Positions 25,206 to 33,258 of a stretch of DNA of 33,399 bases are shown piece after piece. A program made the translations under genes and the position numbers. A model generated the notes under the pieces. It had not been told where the DNA came from. It saw only the letters and a list, made by a program, of their open reading frames with translations, and made no database searches. Source of the DNA: Treponema sp. (GTDB lineage Bacteria; Spirochaetota; Spirochaetia; Treponematales; Breznakiellaceae); NCBI GenBank assembly GCA_012517385.1, contig JAAYUZ010000021.1, positions 1-33,399 on the forward strand. Reading direction: 5' to 3'. Numbering within the stretch: the stretch's first letter is position 1; every line of letters begins with the position of its first letter.

Positions 25206-25775
25206 ATGGCAACAGAAATAGAGATTAAAGCATGGGTAGATGATCCCCAGGAAGTACAAAAAAAGGTCAGCAATTTTGCAGACTTTGTAAAAAGTTATGA
25301 AAAGGAAGATGCCTACTGGCTGCCAGAAGCAGAGATCGCTCCCCTGGTAAAGGAGGAGAAACGGAGAAAATTAGGTTCTGGGATACGAATCAGACAGGAA
25401 AATGGCCTTGTCCTGGTTACCCTTAAAAAAAAGGAAGTCCGCCAGGGAATGGAGATTAACGACGAACTGGAATTTTCAGTTTCCAGCGCCCCTGCCTTTG
25501 AGGAATTTCTTACAACCCTCGGATATGCCCCATGGATACGTAAGCACAAAGAAGGCAAAGCCTGGAAATGGAACAATATTACCATAGAAATTTCTATGGT
25601 TAAGGATCTTGGCTGGTTTGCGGAGTTGGAGATTCTTACTAACACTAACGAACCAGATAAGGTAGAACAGGCCAGGCGAGATCTGTATCGGTGTCTTGAG
25701 AAGATCGGGATTCCCCAGGAAAAGATAGAAAGCCGTTATTATACGGAGCTACTCCTCAAAAGAGGTGGTACCTAA
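25206..25775 (+). CDS. CYTH-domain protein (class IV adenylate cyclase CyaB-like / triphosphatase fold)
   Basis: 189 aa. The hallmark E-I-E-I-K is at residues 4-8. The remaining tunnel residues follow family order: 'G-S-G-I-R-I-R-Q-E' (about 57-65), 'V-T-L-K-K-K' (about 71-76), 'D-E-L-E-F' (about 85-89), 'R-K-H-K-E' near 115, and 'I-E-I-S-M-V-K-D-L-G-W-F-A-E-L-E-I' (about 126-142). CYTH proteins bind a triphosphate with metal in a beta-tunnel; members are adenylate cyclases, thiamine triphosphatases or inorganic triphosphatases, and the sequence alone cannot decide. It starts 9 bp after the broken methylase frame with only a weak ribosome site, so it probably depends on coupled translation. 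Its end overlaps the convergent MarR gene by 27 bp. Confidence 0.88.
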   Translation: MATEIEIKAWVDDPQEVQKKVSNFADFVKSYEKEDAYWLPEAEIAPLVKEEKRRKLGSGIRIRQENGLVLVTLKKKEVRQGMEINDELEFSVSSAPAFEEFLTTLGYAPWIRKHKEGKAWKWNNITIEISMVKDLGWFAELEILTNTNEPDKVEQARRDLYRCLEKIGIPQEKIESRYYTELLLKRGGT

Positions 25776-26219
25776 ACTCGCTAGGACCGATTCAATTTCA
25801 TTGAGCCCTTTAAGCAGCCGGTCCCGCTGATCCGCTGAAAGACCCTGAAACTGGCTTGCCAGCTGTTCCAGGAGTTCCTCCTGGGCAGCGTTTACCCGTT
25901 CCCGACCTTTTGCAGTACAGCTGTAATGTACCTGTCGCCGGTCTTTACTGGACCGGTGTCGTTCCACGAGACCCTCTTCTTCCAACTTGCCCAGCATGAT
26001 ACAGAGACTTGAGGCAGAAATAGAAAGCCGCTCACTAAGCTCCGAAAGACCCGCCTCTTCCATTTTAAGGAGACAGAGAAGAGAACGGTACCGTTCCTCC
26101 GAAAGGCTCCGATTAGACTGAACTACTATACCGCGAAAGAGCCGCTTAAGATTGATAGAAAAATCAAGGAAGCGGCGAGCAAGATCGTGATTTTTCGTTG
26201 CAGCTGGTTCAGCGCTCAT
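25749..26219 (-). CDS. MarR-family transcriptional regulator
   Basis: 156 aa with a winged helix-turn-helix of MarR type. The recognition region 'A-G-L-S-E-L-S-E-R-L-S-I-S-A-S-S-L-C-I-M' is near 54-75, the wing 'R-H-R-S-S-K-D-R-R-Q-V-H-Y' near 84-97, and flanking N- and C-terminal helices form the dimer interface. The start overlaps the end of the MATE exporter gene by 4 bp (ATGA), so regulator and exporter are produced together. It probably controls the exporter operon in response to a ligand (inference). No operator palindrome could be assigned. Confidence 0.9.
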   Translation of the reverse strand: MSAEPAATKNHDLARRFLDFSINLKRLFRGIVVQSNRSLSEERYRSLLCLLKMEEAGLSELSERLSISASSLCIMLGKLEEEGLVERHRSSKDRRQVHYSCTAKGRERVNAAQEELLEQLASQFQGLSADQRDRLLKGLNEIESVLASLGTTSFEE

Positions 26220-27583
26220 TCCGCATCTACCGGCATGGTCTGAGCAGGACTGGGTTTCACCACCACCTTATTCTTCCAGCGGCCTGTTTTATAGTAGGAA
26301 TAGGCGATAATCATCCCGAAAAGCCAGCCCGTCGGCATGGCCCACCAGATCCCCATCTCACCCCAGATTGATGAAAATAGGACCGCACTGGGGACCCGGA
26401 CCAGCCACATGGCAAAGAGGGTCGAAATCATGGGAACAATGGTTTCCCCCGCACCACGAATAACCCCATTGGTAATAAACATCATGGTAAAGGCAATATA
26501 GAATGGGGCAATTACCCGTAAATATCGGGCTCCTACGGCGATAACTTCCTGGTCAGAGGTAAAAATAGACACTAAGGGCTTACCAAATATGAGCAGCACT
26601 ACCATCAATACCAGGGTAATGCTCATTGCAATAAGCAAAGCTGAGCGGTATCCCTTTTTAACCCGTTCGGGTTTTCCCGCACCAAGATTCTGCCCCACAA
26701 AGGTAGAAAGGGCCATGCTGATGTTCATGGAGGGCATGCCTACAAAAGAGTCGATCCGGCTGGCCGCAGAAAAACCTGCCATTACAATGGAGCCAAAGCC
26801 ATTTACCACGGCGGTCATGAACATCATCCCCATCGCAACGAGAGCCTGTTGTATGCCCGAAGGAAGCCCAATCTTTAAACTGAGAAAGAACAGTTCCTTG
26901 TCAAAATGGAGATGCATGAAATCGGTCTTCAGGAATTCGTGGGCTCTATTCAAGTAAATGAGGGACCCAATAAAGGAAGCAGCCTGGGCAATAATGGTTG
27001 CCCAGGCAACACCAGCAACTCCCATATGAAGCACCAATACAGACACTAAATCAAGGATGACATTAAGGAGGGTTGCAGCAATAAGCATATACAGGGGCGT
27101 CATGGAGTCCCCAAGCCCCCGCAAGATGGCCCCTACCCCGTTATACCCAAAGGTAAAAAGGAGCCCGGAAAAAATAATTCTCAGGTAAGTTAGCGCCTGG
27201 GGCATAACGTCTGCAGGAACCCTGAGGAGCACCAGTATCGGCTTAGCAAATAAAAGGCCAATCACGGTAAGACCGATTCCCATCCAGAACAGAACCAGAT
27301 AGGTGGTATCAATCACCGCACGAACCCTATTCATGTCCTTTGCTCCATAGTACTGGGCAATAAGTACATTGGAGCCCATCCCAAACCCCATAACAAGGGC
27401 AACCATGAGAAAGAGTATGGGGAATGAAGCCCCTACTGCGGCAAGGGCGGTAGTACCAACAAACTGGCCAACAACCCAGCTGTCTACCATATTATAAAAT
27501 TGCTGAAACACATTACCCACTAGCATGGGCAAGGCGAAAATAATGATCTGGGTTGTTTCATTACCCTTGGTTAAATCTTTCAT
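26216..27583 (-). CDS. MATE-family efflux transporter
   Basis: 455 aa with 12 hydrophobic segments in two six-helix halves. The N-terminal family signature is 'A-L-P-M-L-V-G-N-V-F-Q-Q-F-Y-N-M-V-D-S-W-V-V-G' (about 17-39), and the half repeats in the second part ('I-G-L-P-S-G-I-Q-Q-A-L-V-A-M-G'). This is the NorM/DinF-like cation-coupled multidrug antiporter family, closest in pattern to the DinF/Firmicute-type branch. No good ribosome site is seen before the ATG. It is co-transcribed with the MarR gene that overlaps its end. Confidence 0.93.
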   Translation of the reverse strand: MKDLTKGNETTQIIIFALPMLVGNVFQQFYNMVDSWVVGQFVGTTALAAVGASFPILFLMVALVMGFGMGSNVLIAQYYGAKDMNRVRAVIDTTYLVLFWMGIGLTVIGLLFAKPILVLLRVPADVMPQALTYLRIIFSGLLFTFGYNGVGAILRGLGDSMTPLYMLIAATLLNVILDLVSVLVLHMGVAGVAWATIIAQAASFIGSLIYLNRAHEFLKTDFMHLHFDKELFFLSLKIGLPSGIQQALVAMGMMFMTAVVNGFGSIVMAGFSAASRIDSFVGMPSMNISMALSTFVGQNLGAGKPERVKKGYRSALLIAMSITLVLMVVLLIFGKPLVSIFTSDQEVIAVGARYLRVIAPFYIAFTMMFITNGVIRGAGETIVPMISTLFAMWLVRVPSAVLFSSIWGEMGIWWAMPTGWLFGMIIAYSYYKTGRWKNKVVVKPSPAQTMPVDAE

Positions 27584-27623
27584 AAGTAAAATATTTTTAT
27601 CATAAAACGTTTTTGCTTGTCAA

Positions 27624-28589
27624 TTATTCCCGAATTACCCCTGGACGTAAGAGGGCCGCATTCAAAGCTCCACAGCGGATACCCTCACCAACCGCATCCT
27701 GCAAAGAAAGCCCATCATCCAGAGCGGACGCCATACCTGCAGTAAAGGCATCACCACTGCCGGTGGTGTTTATCGGTACCACCGGGGTCAAGGGAACCTC
27801 ATAAAATCGCCCCCCTTCGATTACCCAAACCGGTTTTGAGCCCCGGCTTATGACTATGGAACAATCAAATTCATCTGCCAAAGCCTGGGCCCGCGAAAGG
27901 ACCTCACCCTGTATAGATTGCTGGTACAATTCATCAACCTGAATTCTTCCAGGATCAACATGAGGAAGATAGGTGGTACAGAACTCAAGCAGATTTGGTT
28001 TTATGATATCCGGTCTATAAGGTAGAGCGTTTTGCAGGTCCTTGCCTTTAATATCCAAAATGATCCGGAAGCCCCGCTCTTTTGCAAGACCTGCCATGTT
28101 AGGGATGATGTCATCGGAAAAACCGGCAGCTTTAGTGCCCGAAACAATGAGGGTTGGCTGTGTTTCGGTTAGGTTGGATATACGATTGCATTCCTGCTTA
28201 AAGAGCTCCCAGATCGCAGCCTCTGTTCCAGGCTGAACTGGGGCCGATTCTTCTACCAATTCGGTAACGCTATGGTCGCTCTGATCCAGCAGGGTGTAAC
28301 AGAAGCGGATCTCGCTGGAGCTTTCGGCCCAAAGCAGGGGTACACTGTCCCTTTCACAGAGTTTTATGAATAGATCCTTAAAGTTTCCGCCTAACTGGGT
28401 CAGATGGAGGGCTTTTTTACCCAGTTGGGTCAGTACCCTGCAAACATTCACACCCTTTCCGGAGGCATCCATACGATGTTGAGAAGTCCGATTTACCTGA
28501 TCCCGTTTCCATGTTGAAAAACTCAGCGTTTTCTGCAAAGTTGGATTGAGACAAACGCAGAGAAAGCTTGGCTGGGCTATTTGTGTCAT
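27624..28589 (-). CDS. PfkB-family sugar kinase, 1-phosphofructokinase-like
   Basis: 321 aa. The N-terminal 'C-L-N-P-T-L-Q-K-T' and 'G-K-G-V-N-V-C-R-V-L-T-Q-L-G' (about 44-57) are the substrate-binding signature of the 1-phosphofructokinase / tagatose-6-phosphate kinase branch. The C-terminal 'N-T-T-G-S-G-D-A-F-T-A-G-M' (about 271-283) carries the catalytic Asp and anion hole of PfkB kinases. It phosphorylates a sugar phosphate at C1 or C6 with ATP. No PTS or fructose gene adjoins it, so the exact substrate is open. GAGGAG precedes the ATG; the gene diverges from the deaminase gene and lies 40 bp before the MATE gene in the same direction. Confidence 0.88.
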   Translation of the reverse strand: MTQIAQPSFLCVCLNPTLQKTLSFSTWKRDQVNRTSQHRMDASGKGVNVCRVLTQLGKKALHLTQLGGNFKDLFIKLCERDSVPLLWAESSSEIRFCYTLLDQSDHSVTELVEESAPVQPGTEAAIWELFKQECNRISNLTETQPTLIVSGTKAAGFSDDIIPNMAGLAKERGFRIILDIKGKDLQNALPYRPDIIKPNLLEFCTTYLPHVDPGRIQVDELYQQSIQGEVLSRAQALADEFDCSIVISRGSKPVWVIEGGRFYEVPLTPVVPINTTGSGDAFTAGMASALDDGLSLQDAVGEGIRCGALNAALLRPGVIRE

Positions 28590-28644
28590 ATAGGCTCCTC
28601 ATGTAAATACGAGTCAAATCTAAAAACAGAGTGGATTTATATAC

Positions 28645-28672
28645 TTTACATAAAAAACAAACATGATACAAT
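28645..28672 (+). promoter_or_regulatory. Sigma-70 promoter of the deaminase gene
   Basis: TTTACA (28645-28650), 16-bp spacer, TACAAT (28667-28672), followed by GAAAGGA before the ATG at 28694. Confidence 0.65.
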
Positions 28673-28693
28673 GAAGCAAAGAAAGGACTATAC

Positions 28694-29185
28694 ATGGCAG
28701 AATCAAACTATAAGCGGCCCAGTTGGGATGAATACTTCATGGAAGTATGTAATGCAATTGCAAAGCGGGCAACCTGCGATCGGGGCCGGTCAGGCTGTGT
28801 TATTGCCAAGAATAATCAGATCCTGGTAACCGGCTATGTGGGAGCCCCCGCAGGGCTTCCCCATTGCGATGAGGTGGGACATCAACTTAAAAAAATGGTC
28901 CATGAGGATGGGACCATCACCACCCACTGTGTAAGGACCGTACATGCGGAACAAAATGCTATCTGTCAGGCCGCAAAACGGGGCATCGCCATAGAAGGAG
29001 CAACCCTCTACTGCAAAATGACTCCGTGCAGGACATGTACCATGCTCATAATAAATTGCGGGATTACCCGGGTTGTTTGCCAGAAGAAATACCATGATGC
29101 AAAGGATTCGGAAGAAATGTTTGCCAAGGCAGGCATTACCCTGGAATATATTAACACCGAAACCGAAACCTACGAAAACCAGTAA
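28694..29185 (+). CDS. dCMP deaminase-family zinc enzyme
   Basis: 163 aa, normal for bacterial dCMP/ComEB-type deaminases. Zinc and catalytic motifs are present: H-A-E near residues 83-85 (His ligand and catalytic Glu) and P-C-R-T-C near 111-115 (two Cys ligands). The N-terminal 'R-P-S-W-D-E-Y-F-M-E-V' and the segment 'R-A-T-C-D-R-G-R-S-G-C-V-I' are typical of the family. A cysteine/histidine-containing insertion (about 50-82) may bind a second zinc. It makes dUMP from dCMP for thymidylate synthesis. It has its own promoter and is followed 19 bp later by the chemoreceptor gene. Confidence 0.92.
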   Translation: MAESNYKRPSWDEYFMEVCNAIAKRATCDRGRSGCVIAKNNQILVTGYVGAPAGLPHCDEVGHQLKKMVHEDGTITTHCVRTVHAEQNAICQAAKRGIAIEGATLYCKMTPCRTCTMLIINCGITRVVCQKKYHDAKDSEEMFAKAGITLEYINTETETYENQ

Positions 29186-29204
29186 GGGGATGTAAGGACA
29201 ACCA

Positions 29205-31157
29205 ATGAAAATTTTTTCCAAATTGCTTTCTGGAATTGGGCTGGTGCTCTTATTAATGACCGCTGTTGTTGCCTATGTGGGCTACCAGGGCTATACCATT
29301 TATGGATTCTTGCAAGTTTCAAAACAGACTACTAATTTAATATACCAATGGGACCAGATTCTGGTCTCGTCCTATCAATTTTTAACCACACCTGAAACCT
29401 TAGACAAACAGGAAGAACGGCTCTATTCCAATATCGATCTTTTTAACAAAATGCTGGATGCATTTGTTAAGGATAAACGGGTAGAAAAACTTGGAAAAGA
29501 TGCAATAACACAGCGGGAAAATACGGTAAGTTTGTGGAATTTTACCCTCTCTAATATGGAAAGTGTTCGGGTTGCCCTGGAGGACCTAAAAAAATACACA
29601 ATAGAGAAATATCCAATCTTAGCCAGGAGCGGCAGTGATGGTATTCAAGGCGAAGTGGACCGGCTTATAAAGAGCAATCAATTTGATTATCAGGCAAATT
29701 ATTATTATGATAATTTCAAACGGAATCTCAGGTCTATTGCACTGGCTAATGAGGGATTTAAAAATATATTAAAAAAACTAGATACTACTATTAATGAAAG
29801 TGTTTCCCGATTGATTCAGTGGACCATACTGCTTACAGCCTTACTCTTTGTAGCGGTTGTCATTGCAGCAATCATATATACCGTTTCCTTTGCACGCCGC
29901 ATTGCCCATCGTACCCAGGTGATCGAGGCATCCCTCCGAAGGGTAGCCGAACGGGATTTCTCAGCCACCCCGCCCTATTTAGGTAAGGATGAAATAGGGA
30001 TGATTTCAGTCCACCTTAAAGAAGTGATTGAATCGGTGGGGAGCCTCTTTGCGACCATTAAGGATTCAGCAGCAAAGGTTACAAACCTTAAAGAATCCCT
30101 ATCCGCAGGCAGTGCCGAATCGGCTGCTTCAATTAATCAGATAAATAAAAACATTGAAAGTATAAAAAACCAGTTCGTTGTATTAGACTCAGCCATTGAT
30201 CAGGCCTCTGAAGCCCTGGAAGACATAGGGAAATACCTGGAAACCTTTAAGAAGGAAACCGAAACACAGACCCGCTCCATGGAAAATGCCGGAGAAGAGC
30301 TGAACCTAGCTATTGGCCAAGTAAGCAAGGTGAGCAGAGAGCTTTCTGAACAATCCAGAGGTGCTGAACATCTGCGGCAATTGGTTATAGAAGGTGCAGA
30401 CAGGGTACAATCTACCAATGATATTATTAAATCGGTAAGCCGGGATGTTGAAAATATATCCGAAATCATTGAACTCATTGACCAGATATCAGAACAGACC
30501 AACATCCTTTCGATGAATGCGGCCATAGAGAGCGCCCATGCGGGGGCTGCGGGTGCGGGCTTTGCGGTAGTCGCCGACGAAATCCGTAAACTTGCCGAAT
30601 CTACCCAGGATAATGCCCAGCGGATCGAAGATGCCATATCATCGATAATGGGAAAAATAAACCAGGCTTTGGAAGCGAGCAGCAATTCTGCCCAATCTCT
30701 GGAACATATTAGTACCAATGCTACCGAATTTGTCAAACAGCTCGACAGGCTTGTCGAAGCCTCCGAAGAAACAAGCCAGCGAAGCCTCCAGGTCGGAGAG
30801 GCAATTCAGAGTTCTGTAAAGGCGATCAGGGGCTACAACGAGGGCACCTTAAAGATGTACTTGCAGCATCATGCTATCCTCGATGCCATGGAAAACATCA
30901 AGGTTATTTCAGATCAAACCTTATCCGGTATTACAGAAATTGATCAGGGGTCCAAGGAAATATTGGAAACCATCGTACATCTTGAAGAAATCAGTCAAAA
31001 AAGCCGGGAAGGGGCCGCAGAACTGGAACGGGTTTTGGCAGAATTCAAGACGGCGAACAGTGAGCAGTGTGGAGAAACGACAGAATCGGTTACTTCCGTG
31101 GACAATGATATAGATGAACGGGGGGTAGACGTTAAGCAGGCCCCAGAAACAGTTTAG
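29205..31157 (+). CDS. Methyl-accepting chemotaxis protein
   Basis: 650 aa. The first membrane span is at about 7-28. A periplasmic, mostly helical sensor region (about 30-200) with no named domain recognised precedes a second span at about 203-229, then HAMP (about 230-285). A long cytoplasmic coiled coil has its tip at about 425-460: 'E-Q-T-N-I-L-S-M-N-A-A-I-E-S-A-H-A-G' and 'G-F-A-V-V-A-D-E-I-R-K-L-A-E'. This tip wording is the one common in spirochaetes. There is no C-terminal CheR-tethering pentapeptide. It signals to CheA/CheW. The start has a moderate purine-rich site. It probably lies in one unit with the deaminase upstream and the ACT protein 21 bp downstream. Confidence 0.94.
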   Translation: MKIFSKLLSGIGLVLLLMTAVVAYVGYQGYTIYGFLQVSKQTTNLIYQWDQILVSSYQFLTTPETLDKQEERLYSNIDLFNKMLDAFVKDKRVEKLGKDAITQRENTVSLWNFTLSNMESVRVALEDLKKYTIEKYPILARSGSDGIQGEVDRLIKSNQFDYQANYYYDNFKRNLRSIALANEGFKNILKKLDTTINESVSRLIQWTILLTALLFVAVVIAAIIYTVSFARRIAHRTQVIEASLRRVAERDFSATPPYLGKDEIGMISVHLKEVIESVGSLFATIKDSAAKVTNLKESLSAGSAESAASINQINKNIESIKNQFVVLDSAIDQASEALEDIGKYLETFKKETETQTRSMENAGEELNLAIGQVSKVSRELSEQSRGAEHLRQLVIEGADRVQSTNDIIKSVSRDVENISEIIELIDQISEQTNILSMNAAIESAHAGAAGAGFAVVADEIRKLAESTQDNAQRIEDAISSIMGKINQALEASSNSAQSLEHISTNATEFVKQLDRLVEASEETSQRSLQVGEAIQSSVKAIRGYNEGTLKMYLQHHAILDAMENIKVISDQTLSGITEIDQGSKEILETIVHLEEISQKSREGAAELERVLAEFKTANSEQCGETTESVTSVDNDIDERGVDVKQAPETV

Positions 31158-31178
31158 AAAACTTAAGGAGAGGCATGT

Positions 31179-31706
31179 ATGAAACAGCAGCTTTTGTTAA
31201 CCGCTGTAGGCAAGGACCGAATCGGGATCGTGGATGATCTTTCCAAAGAAATTTTAGACCGGTCCTGCAATATCGAAGAAAGCCGCATGTCCCTCCTGGG
31301 CGGCGATTTCGCAATGATCCTCCTTGTTTCCGGCCCTTCAGAACGGCTGGGAACCCTTATAAAGGATAAGGCTTTGCTGGAAGAAAGGCTCCAGCTTTCA
31401 ATTCAAATGCGCTATTCCGAGGTTGCTCCGCAGAAGTCCAACGCAATCCCTTATATTTTAGAATCCTCTTCTCTCGATACACCTGGCATCGTGCATAGTG
31501 TTTCCACCGTATTGCGTAAATATGGGATAAATATTACGGATCTGGAAACAAATACTGAAAGCGCCCCCATGACCGGAGCTCCCCTATTTATCATCAAGGC
31601 CCAGCTCCTCATTCCAGCCGATGTTTCTATCATGTTATTAAAAAAGGAATTGGAAGAATTGGAGCTTAACTATAACCTGGATCTGCGGCTGCACCCTGCG
31701 GTATAA
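31179..31706 (+). CDS. Two-ACT-domain protein (GcvR-like)
   Basis: 175 aa with two ACT domains. The first (about 3-75) opens 'L-L-L-T-A-V-G-K-D-R-I-G-I-V-D-D-L-S-K-E-I'. The second (about 90-172) has 'S-S-L-D-T-P-G-I-V-H-S-V-S-T-V-L-R-K-Y-G-I-N-I-T-D-L-E'. The order and length match the glycine-cleavage regulatory protein GcvR and related amino-acid-sensing proteins. ACT domains bind small effectors, usually amino acids, at the interface. AAGGAGAGG precedes the ATG. No gcv gene is nearby, so a specific role is not assigned. Confidence 0.88.
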   Translation: MKQQLLLTAVGKDRIGIVDDLSKEILDRSCNIEESRMSLLGGDFAMILLVSGPSERLGTLIKDKALLEERLQLSIQMRYSEVAPQKSNAIPYILESSSLDTPGIVHSVSTVLRKYGINITDLETNTESAPMTGAPLFIIKAQLLIPADVSIMLLKKELEELELNYNLDLRLHPAV

Positions 31707-31720
31707 ATCTTTTATAATTT

Positions 31721-31759
31721 TAATGTAAAAATACTGTAAGAGGTTTATGCAAAAACCTC
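31721..31759 (-). repeat. Partial copy (E) of the structured repeat, doubling as a two-way hairpin
   Basis: GTAAAAATACTG followed by a shortened stem GAGGTTT-ATGCAA-AAACCTC (31740-31759). The wording is that of the inner inverted repeat plus the 17-bp stem of copies A/B with the middle deleted. It lies between two convergent genes and overlaps the stop codon of the minus-strand gene, so it probably helps end transcription in both directions. Confidence 0.65.
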
Positions 31760-32768
31760 ATTCCTGAAACATTCTATACATAAGATAGAGCTCTTCCAGG
31801 GTCTTATGGGGTCCTGGGGCTTTTGAACGATGTCTGTACTGGGCTGCATCACGCCGTTCTGCATAAAAGTCATAGATTGCTCTTGGGTCTCCGTTATGAA
31901 AAAATCCTGAATAATCTCCATAAGCAGGCTCTGCTCCAAGATAGGAGCGAACTTCCCCATAGTCAATGGCACAAATTCCATATTTGACTAATCGGTTGCG
32001 GAGCTGTTGTATTTCTTCATAGGAAAGTCCGAAGAGAAATTCCTCTAGCGCAGCTTTAGTCTCTTCATTTTTCAAGTTATGTAACAAAAAATCCTGCCAT
32101 TCATCATCAAGTTCCATAGAAAGCCGAACCAGTTCAGAGGAGCCATCCAGGGTACCAAAGGTTGGCGGGCTTGCCTCCCGGGCAGACCACAGGGCCTGCA
32201 AAGAAGGGACATGATGGACGGAACGGGGGTCTATTCCATGTTCCCAGAGGTGAACCAGATCGCTGGCAAGCCTTATCTTTTTTTCCATTGAGAACAAAGG
32301 ATTTTCCAGACAGGCAAGATAGACATCTTCGGCCATTAGAGCACAGGATATCTTAAAAATCACCGACTTTAAGCCTATCTGAAGTGGATGATTATGATCC
32401 ATAAGAATGCAAAGGAGAGAAAAAGCATGAGATTTTGCTACTAAATAACTGCGTAATGCTACAACACGACTTGGGGTATGCAGTATACGGCTTGAACGAG
32501 AAAATTGGGTAAGTGAAGCAACCAATGTTTTACCGTTTCTTTCCACACCGCGGATGATCTGAGATTCCATTACCGAGGGGAACCGGGAAATAGCCCGTCC
32601 TAAAAGGTGTAGATCCTGAAAACGGCGGCGGGCCAGTTCTGCATCCTCTGGATGTTCAGCTTCGAGCCACTGCAGAGATTCCTGTACCAAAGATAGCTCT
32701 GCTTCATCCAGATTAAGTGGGGAGCTAATTACATCTTCAATATCTTCCTCTTTTTGACTGGAAATCAT
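31758..32768 (-). CDS. Helical protein of unknown function, possibly leaderless mRNA
   Basis: 336 aa, acidic N-terminus, then mostly alpha-helical with no membrane segment or signal peptide and no motif I recognise. Features worth noting are 'L-A-R-R-R-F-Q-D-L-H-L-L-G-R-A-I-S-R-F-P-S' (about 44-64), 'F-G-L-S-Y-E-E-I-Q-Q-L-R-N-R-L-V-K-Y-G-I' (about 254-273) and a C-terminal Tyr/Arg-rich part. It is probably a cytoplasmic protein of limited phylogenetic spread. No ribosome site precedes the ATG. A good promoter ends 7 bp before it, which suggests translation from the very 5' end of the message. The stop codon lies in an intergenic hairpin repeat. Confidence 0.75.
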   Translation of the reverse strand: MISSQKEEDIEDVISSPLNLDEAELSLVQESLQWLEAEHPEDAELARRRFQDLHLLGRAISRFPSVMESQIIRGVERNGKTLVASLTQFSRSSRILHTPSRVVALRSYLVAKSHAFSLLCILMDHNHPLQIGLKSVIFKISCALMAEDVYLACLENPLFSMEKKIRLASDLVHLWEHGIDPRSVHHVPSLQALWSAREASPPTFGTLDGSSELVRLSMELDDEWQDFLLHNLKNEETKAALEEFLFGLSYEEIQQLRNRLVKYGICAIDYGEVRSYLGAEPAYGDYSGFFHNGDPRAIYDFYAERRDAAQYRHRSKAPGPHKTLEELYLMYRMFQE

Positions 32769-32775
32769 GCCAATC

Positions 32776-32804
32776 AGAGTACTCCAGCTTTATGATTCGG
32801 TCAA
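32776..32804 (-). promoter_or_regulatory. Sigma-70 promoter placed to give a leaderless mRNA
   Basis: On the minus strand: TTGACC (32804-32799), a 17-bp spacer, and TACTCT (32781-32776). Seven bases (GATTGGC) separate the -10 box from the ATG at 32768. Confidence 0.6.
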
Positions 32805-32824
32805 TGATAGAAATGGTAATTGAA

Positions 32825-32853
32825 TTGACCTAAAGGCCATTGTAGCGTATATT
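32825..32853 (+). promoter_or_regulatory. ssrA: Sigma-70 promoter of tmRNA
   Basis: TTGACC (32825-32830), 17-bp spacer, TATATT (32848-32853). It stands about 20 bp before the mature 5' end, leaving a short leader for RNase P to remove. Confidence 0.75.
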
Positions 32854-32872
32854 AGTGATGAGCACTCGTTTC

Positions 32873-33220
32873 GGGGGTGCACCGGTTTCGACTGGTGCGA
32901 TTCGGGGCGTAGGCTGCAGGTGGAGTGCCGACCTCCTAACATTCGGCAAAACAATTAACTGCCGACAACGACAGTTACGCTCTCGCTGCATAAACAGCGG
33001 AACGCGGAACCCAGTCCCGCCGCCTTGAGGGGCTGGCTTTCCGTCGCAATCAAGGCTGGTCGACCCCCGGGCCCGAACGGGGGAAGACGAGAATAACCGG
33101 GCTACGGATCCGCCGCACGCCGTGTAGCTAAGCGGGTCCCGACAATACCAATACACGGCTAAACCTGTAGATGTTTACGCAACGCGTACTAGGACGCGGG
33201 TTCGATTCCCGCCACCTCCA
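32873..33220 (+). ncRNA. ssrA: Transfer-messenger RNA (tmRNA)
   Basis: The 5' end GGGGGTGCACCGGTTTCGAC and the 3' end with T-arm GGACGCGGGTTCGATTCCCG then CCACCTCCA are diagnostic. GGGGGTG (32873-32879) pairs with CACCTCC (33213-33219, one G-U pair), leaving discriminator A33220; the 3' CCA is not encoded. The tag reading frame is GCC at 32961 to TAA at 32991-32993, encoding A-D-N-D-S-Y-A-L-A-A with the canonical Y-A-L-A-A degradation end. With SmpB it rescues stalled ribosomes and marks the incomplete protein for proteolysis. It is about 348 nt, a normal one-piece size. It has its own promoter and a strong terminator directly after the mature end. Confidence 0.96.
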
Positions 33221-33222
33221 AT

Positions 33223-33254
33223 AAAAAGAGCCTTCCGACAGGGAGGCTCTTTTT
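33223..33254 (+). terminator. ssrA: Rho-independent terminator of tmRNA
   Basis: AAAAAGAGCCTTCC (33223-33236) pairs with GGGAGGCTCTTTTT (33241-33254) around loop GACA and ends in a T run. It begins 3 bp after the mature tmRNA end. Confidence 0.9.
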
Positions 33255-33258
33255 ATTT

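Noticed and set aside
26216-28589. Single three-gene operon of sugar kinase, exporter and regulator
   Set aside because: The exporter and regulator are coupled, but the 40-bp gap, the AT-rich stretch before the exporter and the unrelated functions do not establish that the kinase belongs to the unit.
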